Below, piece by piece: positions 1-9,322 of a DNA stretch of 64,000 nt. The notes under the pieces are model-generated. The model was given only the letters and a program-made list of their open reading frames with translations, searched no databases and was not told the origin of the DNA. The first letter of the stretch is position 1; each line of letters begins with the position of its first letter. Source of the stretch: Pseudorhodoferax sp047601025 (GTDB taxonomy: Bacteria; Pseudomonadota; Gammaproteobacteria; Burkholderiales; Burkholderiaceae_C); contig NZ_JASGJZ010000001.1 in NCBI RefSeq assembly GCF_047601025.1, positions 4,526,001 through 4,590,000 of the forward strand, given 5' to 3'. A program made the position numbers and the translations under genes.

Positions 1-286
1 GCGCGACGACCTCAAGGCCTACATGCGCGCCGACCACGACCTGGACGTGGCCAACCATGCGGCCTGCCGCAACGCCTCGGCCGTGACGGCCGTGGTGCCG
101 CTGGTCACGCAGTGCCGGCGCTTCTGGTATGCCTACCAGCACGCCGGCGAGATCCGGGAGGGCGCGCGCTGCCACGCGCTGCTGGCCCACGGCATCGCCC
201 GCGGCAGCGAGGCCGAGGCGGTGCAGGGCGCCGACGCGCTGATGGACTACCTGGAGGCGTTCACGCGGCGCGTGATCGACAACTGA
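1..286 (+). CDS. GntR-family regulator, C-terminal (FCD) end, 5' truncated by window edge
   Basis: Only the last ~94 codons are present; the frame is open to the window start, so the DNA-binding part lies outside. The visible part is helical, with Asp and His residues spaced as in the FCD effector domain of FadR/GntR regulators (a DLDVANHAACRNAS stretch, then a HALLAHGIARGS stretch, ending LMDYLEAFTRRV). FCD domains bind small carboxylates, often through a metal, and change DNA binding of the N-terminal winged helix. The next gene, glnD, is convergent, 12 bp away. The effector and target cannot be inferred from this fragment. The FCD assignment is by pattern only; another helical regulator is possible. 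Confidence 0.6.
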   Translation, partial: RDDLKAYMRADHDLDVANHAACRNASAVTAVVPLVTQCRRFWYAYQHAGEIREGARCHALLAHGIARGSEAEAVQGADALMDYLEAFTRRVIDN

Positions 287-298
287 CCCGCCCGGGGA

Positions 299-2947
299 TC
301 ACGATTCCAGCGCTTCGAGCAGCTCGGTCTCGATCTCGATCTGCAGCCGGTTCTGCTGCAGCGCCGGGCCCTGCAGCAGGAAGGTGTCCTCGACGCGCTC
401 GCCCAGCGTCGTCACCTTGGCGAGCTGCACGCTGATCTCGTACCGGGCCAGCACGCGCGCGACCAGGTACAGCAGGCCGGGCCGGTCGCTGGCGGAAATC
501 GACAGCAGCCAGCGCTGCGCCTTCTCGTCGGGGTGCATGTCCACCCGCGGCGCGATCGGGAAGCTCTTGACGCGGCGCGACACGCGGCCGCGGCCGGGCG
601 CGGGCAGGGGGCCGGCGTCTTCCAGGGCGTGCGTCAGGTCGGCCTCGACCATGTGCATCAGCTCCTGGTAGTGCTCGGGCAGCATGGACGTGACGACCTG
701 GAAGGTGTCCAGCGCGTAGCCGTCGCGCGCGGTGTGGATCTTGGCGTCCACGATCGAGAAGCTGGCGTGGTCGAAGTAGCCGCAGATGCGCGCGAACAGG
801 TCGGCCCGGTCGGCGGTGTAGACCATCACCTGCAGCCCCTCGCCGACCGGCGAGCGGCGCGCCCGCACGATGGCCGGCGTCTGCGGCTCCAGCCCGCCGC
901 CGGGCAGCAGGTGGCGGGCGATCTGGCGGGCGTGCCAGGCGATGTCGCCGGCTTCGTGGCGCATGAAGTAGCTCACGTCCAGCGTGTCCCACAGCTGCTT
1001 GTGCGACTCGAACGGCTCGGCGTGCAGCGCCAGCTGGGTCAGGGCGTCGCGCTTGCGCGCCTCGATCTCGGCGTCGGCGTCGGGCGCGCGGCCGCCCAGC
1101 ACGCGCAGCGTGTAGCGGTACAGGTCTTCCAGCAGCTTGCCCTTCCAGGCGTTCCAGACCTTGGGCGAGGTGCCGCGGATGTCGGCCACGGTCAGCAGGT
1201 ACAGCGCGGTCAGGTAGCGCTCGTTGCCGACCCGCTTGGCGAAGGCGGCGATCACGTCGGGGTCGGACAGGTCGGCCTTCTGCGCCACGCGCGACATGGT
1301 CAGGTGTTCCGCGACCAGGAACTCGATCAGCTTGCTGTCGTGCCGGCCGATGCCGTGCTGCAGGCAGAAGCGCCGCACGTCGCGCGCGCCGAGTTCGGAA
1401 TGGTCGCCGCCGCGGCCCTTGGCGATGTCGTGGAACAGCGCGGCGATGTACAGGATCCACGGCTTGTCCCAGCCGGCGGCCAGCTGCGAGCAGAACGGGT
1501 ACTCGTGCGCGTGCTCGGCGATGAAGAAGCGCCGCATGTTGCGCAGCACCATCAGGATGTGCTGGTCCACGGTGTAGACGTGGAACAGGTCGTGCTGCAT
1601 CTGGCCGACGATCTTGCGGAACACCCACAGGTAGCGCCCCAGCACCGAGGTCTGGTTCATCAGCCGCATCGCGTGCGTGATGCCGGCCGGCTGCATCAGG
1701 ATGCGGCGGAAGGTCTCGCGGTTGACCGGATCGTTGCGGAAACGCGCCGTCATCAGCGGGCGCGCGTTGTACAGCGCGCGCAGCGTGCGCGCCGACAGCC
1801 CGCGGATGCCGACCGTGCTCTCGTACAGCAGGAAGGTCTCCAGGATCGCGTGCGGGTGGCGGTGGTAGAGGTCGTCGCTGGCGACCTCGATCATGCCGGC
1901 CTTCTCGTAGAAGCGTTCGTTGATCGGCCGCAGCGCGTGCGTGGAAGGGTTCAGCCGTTCCTCGATGTTCAGCAGCAGGATCTGGTTCAACTGGGCGACG
2001 GCCTTGGCCGCCCAGTAGTAGTGGCGCATCAGCTGCTCGCTCGGGCGCACCGGATGCTCGGCGCCGGCGCCGTCGCTGCGGTAGCCGAAGGATTCGGCCA
2101 CGGCGGTCTGCAGGTCGAACACCAGGCGGTCCTCCCGGCGGCCGGCGATCAGGTGCAGCCGCGCGCGGATCAGGCTCAGCAGCGCCTCGTTGCGCCGGAT
2201 CTGCCGCGCCTCGTGCGCCGTGGCCAGGCCGTTGCGCACCAGCTCGTCCCAGCTCGCGCCCAGGCCGGCGGCCTTGGTGATCCACAGGATCACCTGCAGG
2301 TCGCGCAGGCCACCCGGCGACTCCTTGCAGTTGGGCTCCAGCGAATAGGGCGTGTTCTCGAACTTGTTGTGCCGCTGGCGCATCTCCAGCGTCTTGGCGA
2401 CCAGGAAGGCCTGCGGGTCCATGGCCTTGCGGAACTGGTTGCCGAACAGCGCGTACAGGCCGGCGTGGCCGGCGATCAGGCGCGATTCCAGCAGCGAGGT
2501 CTGCACCGTCACGTCCTTCTCGGCCTCGGCCACGCATTCGCGCAGCGTGCGCACCGAGGAGCCGATCTCCAGCCCGACGTCCCAGCAGCTGCCGATGAAG
2601 CCCTCGATGCACGACTTCAGGTCGGCGTCCTGCTCGGGCGAGGCCTCCTCGGGCAGCATCAGCAGCACGTCCACGTCGGAGTACGGGAACAGCTCCGCGC
2701 GGCCGAAGCCGCCCACGGCGAGCAGCGCGCAGGACTCCGGCATGCCGGCGCGCTGCCACAGCTGGCGCAGCGTCTCGTCGGCCAGCTGCGCCAGGCTGTG
2801 CAGCGTGCCGTGCAGGTTGCGGGTGCTGGCGCCGCAGTCGCGCAGGGTCTGCAGCAGCGCGGCCTTGCGCTGCTGGTACTGCACGCGCAGGGCCGGCAGA
2901 TCGCCGGCCGGGGCCTGCGGGGCGGGGGCGGCGGCGAGCGTGTTCAA
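299..2947 (-). CDS. glnD: [Protein-PII] uridylyltransferase / uridylyl-removing enzyme GlnD
   Basis: Senses glutamine and uridylylates or deuridylylates PII (GlnB, encoded at 23481), thereby controlling glutamine synthetase adenylylation and NtrBC. The 882-residue length is usual. Domains in order: nucleotidyltransferase with GGFGRAELFPYSDVDVLL at ~79-96 (GG...DxD catalytic signature), central helical region, HD hydrolase motif FHDIAKGRGGDHSE at ~505-518, and two ACT domains (~700-780 and ~815-882) that bind glutamine. The start is taken as the TTG at 2947 because the protein family begins there and TTG overlaps the map TGA by 4 bp, indicating translational coupling. The frame is open further upstream but inside map. 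All key residues are present. Confidence 0.95.
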   Translation of the reverse strand: MNTLAAAPAPQAPAGDLPALRVQYQQRKAALLQTLRDCGASTRNLHGTLHSLAQLADETLRQLWQRAGMPESCALLAVGGFGRAELFPYSDVDVLLMLPEEASPEQDADLKSCIEGFIGSCWDVGLEIGSSVRTLRECVAEAEKDVTVQTSLLESRLIAGHAGLYALFGNQFRKAMDPQAFLVAKTLEMRQRHNKFENTPYSLEPNCKESPGGLRDLQVILWITKAAGLGASWDELVRNGLATAHEARQIRRNEALLSLIRARLHLIAGRREDRLVFDLQTAVAESFGYRSDGAGAEHPVRPSEQLMRHYYWAAKAVAQLNQILLLNIEERLNPSTHALRPINERFYEKAGMIEVASDDLYHRHPHAILETFLLYESTVGIRGLSARTLRALYNARPLMTARFRNDPVNRETFRRILMQPAGITHAMRLMNQTSVLGRYLWVFRKIVGQMQHDLFHVYTVDQHILMVLRNMRRFFIAEHAHEYPFCSQLAAGWDKPWILYIAALFHDIAKGRGGDHSELGARDVRRFCLQHGIGRHDSKLIEFLVAEHLTMSRVAQKADLSDPDVIAAFAKRVGNERYLTALYLLTVADIRGTSPKVWNAWKGKLLEDLYRYTLRVLGGRAPDADAEIEARKRDALTQLALHAEPFESHKQLWDTLDVSYFMRHEAGDIAWHARQIARHLLPGGGLEPQTPAIVRARRSPVGEGLQVMVYTADRADLFARICGYFDHASFSIVDAKIHTARDGYALDTFQVVTSMLPEHYQELMHMVEADLTHALEDAGPLPAPGRGRVSRRVKSFPIAPRVDMHPDEKAQRWLLSISASDRPGLLYLVARVLARYEISVQLAKVTTLGERVEDTFLLQGPALQQNRLQIEIETELLEALES

Positions 2948-3786
2948 GCGGCGGCGGGGGCGGGCGTGGACTGCCGGGGCTGCACGAAGGCCGGCGGCGG
3001 CGGGCTGCCGGCCGACAGCGTCAGCACCTCGTAGCCGGTCTCGGTGACGAGCACGGTGTGCTCCCACTGGGCCGACAGGGAGTGGTCCTTGGTGACGATG
3101 GTCCAGCCGTCCTTCTCGGGGCCGTCCTTGATCTCGCGCCGGCCGGCGTTGATCATGGGCTCGATCGTGAAGGTCATGCCGGGCTCCAGCACCTCCATGG
3201 TGCCGGGGCGGCCGTAGTGCAGCACCTGCGGTTCCTCGTGGAAGCGCTTGCCGATGCCGTGGCCGCAGAACTCGCGCACGACGGAGTAGCCGTGGCCTTC
3301 GGCGAACTTCTGGATCGCGTGGCCGATGTCGCCCAGCCGCGCGCCGGGGCGCACCTTCACGATGCCGTGCCACATGGCCTCGTAGGTGACCTGCACCAGG
3401 CGGCGCGCGGCGATCGTGCCCTCGCCGATCACGTACATGCGGCTGTTGTCGCCGAACCAGCCGTCCTTGGTGATCACGGTGACATCGATGTTCATGATGT
3501 CGCCCTTCTTCAGCGGCTTGTCGTTCGGGATGCCGTGGCAGACCACGTGGTTCAGCGAGGTGCACAGCGAGGCCGGGTAGGGCGGGTAGCCGGGCGGCTG
3601 GTAGCCGATGGTGGCCGAGCGCGTGCCCTGCACCTCGACCATGTAGGCGTGGGCGAGCCGGTCGATTTCCTTGGTCGTGACGCCCGCCGCGACGTGCGGC
3701 GTCAGGTAGTCCAGGACTTCGGACGCGAGCCGGCAGGCCTCGCGCATGCCTGCGATGCCGGCGGCGTCTTTGATGGTGATGCTCAT
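2944..3786 (-). CDS. map: Methionine aminopeptidase, type I
   Basis: Removes the N-terminal Met from nascent proteins in the cytoplasm. The 280 residues are slightly longer than the ~264 of E. coli Map because of a Pro/Ala-rich C-terminal tail (from ~261). The five metal ligands are visible: Asp101 (NIDVTV), Asp113 (GDNSRMY), His176 (CGHGIG), Glu209 (TIEPM) and Glu242 (WEHTV). ATG start at 3786. It is first in a two-gene unit with glnD (4-bp overlap) and divergent from purL across a 137-bp spacer that must hold both promoters. In many proteobacteria map lies beside rpsB and glnD; rpsB is not in this window. Confidence 0.97.
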   Translation of the reverse strand: MSITIKDAAGIAGMREACRLASEVLDYLTPHVAAGVTTKEIDRLAHAYMVEVQGTRSATIGYQPPGYPPYPASLCTSLNHVVCHGIPNDKPLKKGDIMNIDVTVITKDGWFGDNSRMYVIGEGTIAARRLVQVTYEAMWHGIVKVRPGARLGDIGHAIQKFAEGHGYSVVREFCGHGIGKRFHEEPQVLHYGRPGTMEVLEPGMTFTIEPMINAGRREIKDGPEKDGWTIVTKDHSLSAQWEHTVLVTETGYEVLTLSAGSPPPPAFVQPRQSTPAPAAA

Positions 3787-3923
3787 GGGGCGGAATTATC
3801 CCACCGGGGTTTCGCGCGGGAAGGCGCCGCTAAAATTGCCCGTTTCCCTTGTCGCGGCGTTCCGCCAGGCCCAGTCAGCGCCTGCCCGGCCGCTGCGCCC
3901 ACCGCTCCACCGGCCGCCACAAC

Positions 3924-6900
3924 GTGACCTCGCACCTGATCCAGCTCGACGGCGGCAACGCCCTGAGCGACTTCCGCGTCCAGCAACTGCTTCCCCGCCT
4001 GCAGGCGGTGCACGACAAGATCATCGGCCTGGCGGCGCGCCACGTGCACCTGGTGCAGGCCGATGCGCCGCTGGACGCCGCCACCGCGCAGCGCCTGGCC
4101 GCGCTGCTGGACTACGGCGATCCGTACCAGGGGCCGCGGGACGGCCCGCTGCTGGTGGTCACGCCGCGGCTGGGCACGGTCTCGCCCTGGGCCTCCAAGG
4201 CCACCGACATCGCGCACAACTGCGGCCTGCCGGTGCGCCGCGTCGAGCGCATCACCGAATACCGGGTCGCGATGAAGGCCGGCCTGCTCGGCGGCCGGCC
4301 GGCGCTGGACGCGGCGCAGTGGCAGGCCGTGGGCGGCCTGCTGCACGATCGCATGACCGAGAGCCTGCTGGCCGACCGTGCGCAGGCAGCGCGCCTGTTC
4401 AGCGTGCTCGAGGCCGAGCCCATGGCCCACGTGGACGTGCTGGCCGGCGGCCGCGCCGCGCTGGAGGCAGCCAACCGCAGCTTCGGCCTGGCGCTGGCCG
4501 AGGACGAGATCGACTACCTGCTGGACGCCTTCACCCGGCTCGGCCGCAACCCGACCGACGTGGAGCTGATGATGTTCGCGCAGGCCAACAGCGAGCACTG
4601 CCGCCACAAGATCTTCAACGCCCGGTTCACGATCGACGGCCGGGAGCAGGCGCTGAGCCTGTTCGGCATGATCCGCAACACCCACCAGCTGGCGCCGCAG
4701 CACACCGTCATCGCCTACGCCGACAACGCCTCGGTCATGGAGGGCGGCACGATCCAGCGCTTCGCGGCCGGCGAGGACGGCGCCTACGCCGCCCGCAGCG
4801 CGCTGCACCACGTGCTGATGAAGGTGGAGACGCACAACCACCCGACCGCGATCTCGCCGTTCCCGGGTGCCTCCACCGGCGCCGGCGGCGAGATCCGCGA
4901 CGAGGGCGCGACCGGCCGCGGCTCGCGGCCCAAGGCCGGGCTGACCGGCTTCACCGTCTCCCGGCTCTGGCCCGATGCCGCCGACGACGCCTACGGCCGC
5001 CCCGGCCACATCGCCACGCCGCTGCAGATCATGACCGAGGGCCCGCTGGGCGGCGCGGCCTTCAACAACGAGTTCGGCCGGCCCAACCTGCTGGGCTACT
5101 TCCGCGAGTACGAGCAGGCCGCGTCGTCCGACGTGGACAGCCTGCGCCGCGGCTACCACAAGCCCATCATGATCGCCGGCGGCCTGGGGTCGATCGCGGC
5201 GGAGCAGACCGAGAAGATCCGCTTCCCGGCCGGCACGCTGCTGATCCAGCTGGGCGGGCCCGGCATGCGCATCGGCATGGGCGGCGGCGCGGCCAGCTCC
5301 ATGGCCACCGGCGCCAACGCGGCCGAGCTGGACTTCGACTCCGTGCAGCGCGGCAACCCCGAGATCGAGCGCCGCGCGCAGGAGGTCATCAACCGCTGCT
5401 GGCAGCAGGGCGCGGACAACCCGATCCTGGCCATCCACGACGTGGGCGCGGGCGGCCTGTCCAACGCCTTCCCGGAGCTGACCAACGACGCTGGCCGCGG
5501 CGCGCGCTTCGACCTCGCGGCCGTGCCGCTGGAGGAAAGCGGCATGGCGCCCAAGGAAATCTGGTGCAACGAGAGCCAGGAGCGCTACGTGCTGGCCATC
5601 GCGCCCGAGTCGCTGGAGCGCTTCGCCGCGTTCTGCGCGCGCGAGCGCTGCCCGTTCGCCGTGGTCGGCCGCGCGACCGAGGAGCGCCAGCTGGTACTGG
5701 CCGGCGCCGAGGCGCACGAAGCCGCCGAGCCGCCGCCGGGCCGCCCCGAGGCGGCGGGCGCCCCGGCGAGGGGCGGCGCGGACGCGCCCGTGCCGAGCGT
5801 GGAGGCAGCTGTCGACATGCCGATGGACGTGCTGCTGGGCAAGCCGCCCAAGATGCACCGCGACGTGCGCACCGTCGCGCGCCGCTTCGCGCCGCTGGAC
5901 CTGGATGGCGTGGCGCTGCAGCAGGCCGTGATCGACGTGCTGTCGCATCCGACCGTGGCGTCCAAGCGCTTTCTCGTGACGATCGGCGACCGCACTGTGG
6001 GCGGCCTGTCGCACCGCGACCAGATGGTCGGGCCCTGGCAGGTGCCGGTGGCCGACTGCGCCGTCACGCTGGCCGACTACGCCGGATTCGCCGGCGAGGC
6101 CATGAGCATGGGCGAGCGCACGCCGCTGGCGGTGATCGACGCGCCGGCCTCCGGCCGCATGGCGGTGGCCGAGGCCATCACCAACCTGCTGGCCGCGCCG
6201 ATCGAGCTGCCGCGCGTCAAGCTCTCGGCCAACTGGATGGCGGCCTGCGGCCAGCCCGGCGAGGACGCCGCGCTGTACGCCACCGTCCGGGCCGTGGGCA
6301 TGGAGCTGTGCCCGGCGCTGGGCATCTCGATCCCGGTCGGCAAGGATTCGCTGTCCATGCGCACGCAGTGGCAGGACGGCGGCGAGAAGAAGCAGGTCAG
6401 CGCGCCGGTCAGCCTGATCGTCTCGGCCTTCGCGACGCTGGCCGACGTGCGCGGCACGCTGACGCCGCAGCTGGACGCCACCGAGCCCGACACCACGCTG
6501 GTGCTGGTCGACCTGGGCAAGGGCCGGCACCGCATGGGCGGCAGCATCCTGGCGCAGACGCTGGGCCAGGTCGGCGACGCCGCGCCGGACCTGGACGACC
6601 CGCAGGACCTGGTGCGCCTGGTGGCGGCGGTGAACGAACTGCGATCCCAGGGCCGCATCCTGGCCTACCACGACCGCAGCGACGGCGGCCTGCTGGCGAC
6701 CGTCTGCGAGATGGCCTTCGCCGGCCATGTGGGCGTGGCGCTGAACGTGGACCTGTTGGTGACCGAGGGCGACGGCATCAGCGACAGCCGGGCCGAGTAC
6801 GGCGACGCCAAGAACTGGGCCAGCCAGGTCTCGGCGCGGCGCGAGGAACTGACACTCAAGGCCTTGTTCAGCGAGGAGCTGGGCGTGGTGCTGCAGGTGC

Positions 6901-8000
6901 GCACCGCCGAGCGCAACGAGGTCATGCAGGTGCTGCGTGCGCACGGCCTGTCCAAGTGGAGCCACTTCGTCGGCAAGACGCGCCCGGCCGGCGGCGCGAT
7001 CGCGATGGGCGTGGGCGAGGTCCAGGTCTGGCGCGATACCAAGGCGGTGTTCTCCGCCAAGCTGTCCGACCTGCACCAGGTCTGGGATAGCGTGAGCTGG
7101 AAGATCTGCCGGCAGCGCGACAACCCGGCCTGCGCCGACGCCGAGCACGCGGCGGCCGGCGCACCGGACGACCCGGGCCTGCAGGTCGCCCTGACGTTCA
7201 CGCCGGCCGCGGCCGCCGCGCCGGCGCTGCTGGCCAGGCGGCCCCGGGTCGCGGTGCTGCGCGAGCAGGGTGTCAATTCGCACGTGGAAATGGCGTTCGC
7301 GTTCACGCAGGCCGGCTTCGAGGCCTTCGACGTGCACATGACCGACCTGCAGACCGGCCGCGCGAACCTGGCGGACTTCCAGGGCCTGGTGGCCTGCGGC
7401 GGCTTCAGCTACGGCGACACGCTGGGCGCTGGCGTGGGCTGGGCGCGTTCGATCATCTTCCATGCGCGCCTGGCGGAGCAGTTCCAGGCCTTCTTCGGCC
7501 GCGGCGACACCTTCGGCCTGGGCGTGTGCAACGGCTGCCAGATGTTCGCCGAGCTGGCCGACATCATCCCGGGCGCGCAGGCCTGGCCGCGCTTCACGAC
7601 CAACCGCAGCGAGCGCTTCGAGGCGCGGCTGTCGCAGGTGGAGGTGCTGGATTCGCCCAGCCTGTTTTTCCAGGGCATGGCCGGCAGCCGGCTGCCGATC
7701 GCGGTCGCGCACGGCGAGGGCTTCGCCAACTTCGCGCGGCGCGGCGATGCGGCCAAGGCCATCGCGGCGCTGCGCTACACCGACCACCATGGCCAGCCGA
7801 CCGAGGCCTACCCGTTCAACCCGAACGGCAGCCCCGGCGGCCTGACCGCTGTGACCACGGCCGACGGCCGCTTCACGGCCATGATGCCGCACCCCGAGCG
7901 CGTGTTCCGCAACATCCAGATGAGCTGGACCTCGGGCGACCCGGGCGCCGCCAGTCCCTGGATGGAGATCTGGCACAACGCGCGGCGCTGGGTGGGGTGA
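3924..8000 (+). CDS. purL: Phosphoribosylformylglycinamidine synthase (large single-chain form)
   Basis: Converts FGAR, glutamine and ATP to FGAM in purine synthesis. It is a single-chain enzyme of ~1358 residues: N-terminal linker, FGAM synthetase core (NSEHCRHKIFNA; METHNHPTAISPFPG; GGGAASSM) and a C-terminal class I glutaminase with the nucleophile in GVCNGCQM and the His/Glu pair near the end (MPHPERVFRN). The GTG at 3924 is preferred because VTSHLIQLDGGNALSDFR matches the family N-terminus; a TTG at 3849 would add 25 unlikely residues. Odd feature: an Ala/Pro/Gly/Glu-rich insert at residues ~592-632 (bases ~5700-5815), just before the conserved MPMDVLLGKPPKM, where the E. coli enzyme has only a short loop. 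Confidence 0.96.
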   Translation: MTSHLIQLDGGNALSDFRVQQLLPRLQAVHDKIIGLAARHVHLVQADAPLDAATAQRLAALLDYGDPYQGPRDGPLLVVTPRLGTVSPWASKATDIAHNCGLPVRRVERITEYRVAMKAGLLGGRPALDAAQWQAVGGLLHDRMTESLLADRAQAARLFSVLEAEPMAHVDVLAGGRAALEAANRSFGLALAEDEIDYLLDAFTRLGRNPTDVELMMFAQANSEHCRHKIFNARFTIDGREQALSLFGMIRNTHQLAPQHTVIAYADNASVMEGGTIQRFAAGEDGAYAARSALHHVLMKVETHNHPTAISPFPGASTGAGGEIRDEGATGRGSRPKAGLTGFTVSRLWPDAADDAYGRPGHIATPLQIMTEGPLGGAAFNNEFGRPNLLGYFREYEQAASSDVDSLRRGYHKPIMIAGGLGSIAAEQTEKIRFPAGTLLIQLGGPGMRIGMGGGAASSMATGANAAELDFDSVQRGNPEIERRAQEVINRCWQQGADNPILAIHDVGAGGLSNAFPELTNDAGRGARFDLAAVPLEESGMAPKEIWCNESQERYVLAIAPESLERFAAFCARERCPFAVVGRATEERQLVLAGAEAHEAAEPPPGRPEAAGAPARGGADAPVPSVEAAVDMPMDVLLGKPPKMHRDVRTVARRFAPLDLDGVALQQAVIDVLSHPTVASKRFLVTIGDRTVGGLSHRDQMVGPWQVPVADCAVTLADYAGFAGEAMSMGERTPLAVIDAPASGRMAVAEAITNLLAAPIELPRVKLSANWMAACGQPGEDAALYATVRAVGMELCPALGISIPVGKDSLSMRTQWQDGGEKKQVSAPVSLIVSAFATLADVRGTLTPQLDATEPDTTLVLVDLGKGRHRMGGSILAQTLGQVGDAAPDLDDPQDLVRLVAAVNELRSQGRILAYHDRSDGGLLATVCEMAFAGHVGVALNVDLLVTEGDGISDSRAEYGDAKNWASQVSARREELTLKALFSEELGVVLQVRTAERNEVMQVLRAHGLSKWSHFVGKTRPAGGAIAMGVGEVQVWRDTKAVFSAKLSDLHQVWDSVSWKICRQRDNPACADAEHAAAGAPDDPGLQVALTFTPAAAAAPALLARRPRVAVLREQGVNSHVEMAFAFTQAGFEAFDVHMTDLQTGRANLADFQGLVACGGFSYGDTLGAGVGWARSIIFHARLAEQFQAFFGRGDTFGLGVCNGCQMFAELADIIPGAQAWPRFTTNRSERFEARLSQVEVLDSPSLFFQGMAGSRLPIAVAHGEGFANFARRGDAAKAIAALRYTDHHGQPTEAYPFNPNGSPGGLTAVTTADGRFTAMMPHPERVFRNIQMSWTSGDPGAASPWMEIWHNARRWVG

Positions 8001-8024
8001 GTGCGTGCGTGGCTTGCGCGGCTA

Positions 8025-9044
8025 CTACGCCACGATCGGCGCCCCCCAAGTGATCGACTGTGGCGCGGACGCTGAAATAATGCTTGGGATATGGGCTGTC
8101 GGCGTTGTCGTGTCTACTTGGGCGTCTTCGTCGACTACGTAATCACGATAAGCCCTGACCATGTAGTGGATCCGGACATTCCCTTGATGATCACCGTCAG
8201 TGCCGTCGATACTGGTGGGGTGCAGGTGTAGCCGCACGAGGCGTCCTGAAGAATCCCGGCCTTCAGTTATTTCCAGAACGAAGTAGCGTAGCCCACCCAG
8301 CGCCCACACCTTTTCGCGCGATACTTCCGTCAGCGTTTCTCTCTTGAAATAGGCTCCATCAGGCGCCAGGAGATCGGCATCAAGCCAGTGTGGATTTGCA
8401 GAGGTATTTCCGTTGAATCCGGCCCCGGCTTCGATGTGCCCTTTGATTTCCGTGACCTCTGTCTTCATTACCAAAGATCTCCGCCTTGGATATTCGACGA
8501 CGGCTGCATCTTGCGTGCCAGTCTTCTCCGATTTTGCGTTCAGCACCAAAAGGAAGTCTTTTCTTTTGTCGTAATCCACAGGAATGGCTGTCACCCTGCC
8601 GGGCAGCAAGGTCATTGGATCCATCTTCAATGAGGGCGAGTGTGCTGTCACCGTGACCTTGTCTTCTCCTGCGGCACCGGTCCGGATGGAAACGACGATG
8701 ACATCTTCGGAAACGTGGCTGATCCAGGCTCCAATCAGCTTTCTTGACTTATCTACCAGGCATCTCGCGTAGCTTTCTGCGGCACCTGGGCTCAGCGATC
8801 TCTTTTGATACGATTGCACGAAACTGGTCGATGACGACAATGACACCAATTGGGTCGTTATATTGCGCTTCTGGTTGAATTCAGAGTAGGAGCCATCGAA
8901 GTAACCTGGCACGAACGCGGAGAAATCTTTCTTCATGTCCTCGTAGTTCTGCTCCGTCACTGACGAAAGAAAAGCAAACTGAGTGGCAAAGTCTGTCTTG
9001 ACGAGCGTTGTATCGAATGTCAAGAGGTTTTCACAGTCATTCAT
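8025..9044 (-). CDS. Hypothetical protein, lower-GC, not recognised
   Basis: A 339-residue protein that I do not recognise. The start MNDCENLLTFD at 9044 has a purine-rich AAAGAG stretch before it. There is no signal peptide and no membrane segment. It is polar, with a GYFDGSYSEFNQKR motif near residue 50, a Cys at YARCLVDKSRK (~95), and a beta-rich-looking second half. Codon use is far less GC-biased than in every neighbour (many A/T-ending codons), suggesting recent transfer. It sits convergent to purL with only 24 bp between the stops, and divergent from a small XRE regulator across an A+T-rich spacer. A cargo gene of a small islet controlled by that regulator is an inference only. Confidence 0.7.
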   Translation of the reverse strand: MNDCENLLTFDTTLVKTDFATQFAFLSSVTEQNYEDMKKDFSAFVPGYFDGSYSEFNQKRNITTQLVSLSSSTSFVQSYQKRSLSPGAAESYARCLVDKSRKLIGAWISHVSEDVIVVSIRTGAAGEDKVTVTAHSPSLKMDPMTLLPGRVTAIPVDYDKRKDFLLVLNAKSEKTGTQDAAVVEYPRRRSLVMKTEVTEIKGHIEAGAGFNGNTSANPHWLDADLLAPDGAYFKRETLTEVSREKVWALGGLRYFVLEITEGRDSSGRLVRLHLHPTSIDGTDGDHQGNVRIHYMVRAYRDYVVDEDAQVDTTTPTAHIPSIISASAPQSITWGAPIVA

Positions 9045-9322
9045 ATTTCTCTTTCAAATAGTGAAGCTTAAAAAATACGACTGAGTGATGGTTTCTGGGT
9101 TGTCTGCCTCCTGGGAGTTAATGATTAATCGTCCGAGGTTCGGAGTGAAGTATTCTGTCTGCGGCCTTCGCCAGGTCGTTGAAGAACTGGAACTGCATTT
9201 CAGTAAGCGGCTACTTGGAAAATTCCAACTCTGCTCTCGCGGCACTTCCCATCGCACCATGATGCCACAAATCAAACTCATAGTGTGTGTACTCGGAGTA
9301 TGGGTACCGGAAAACTCTTGGG
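9045..9322. other. A+T-rich spacer between hypothetical gene and XRE regulator
   Basis: No convincing gene. Base composition is much lower in GC than the rest of the window. Both strands carry short open frames that disagree with each other. The minus strand has one 26-codon frame (MQFQFFNDLAKAADRILH..., about 9122-9202) and a protein-like fragment with FRYPYSEYTHYEFDLWHHGAMG (about 9210-9310) that could be the decayed end of a lost gene. Likely holds the promoter of the 8025-9044 gene and any operator for the XRE protein. Confidence 0.4.

Noticed and set aside
3849..3923. TTG start of purL at 3849
   Set aside because: Would add 25 Arg/Pro/Ser-rich residues not seen in the family; GTG 3924 gives the conserved N-terminus.
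3783..7976. Very long open frame antisense to purL
   Set aside because: High-GC shadow frame: the translation is Arg/Ala/His/Gly-rich with no family motifs, while purL on the plus strand is fully conserved.
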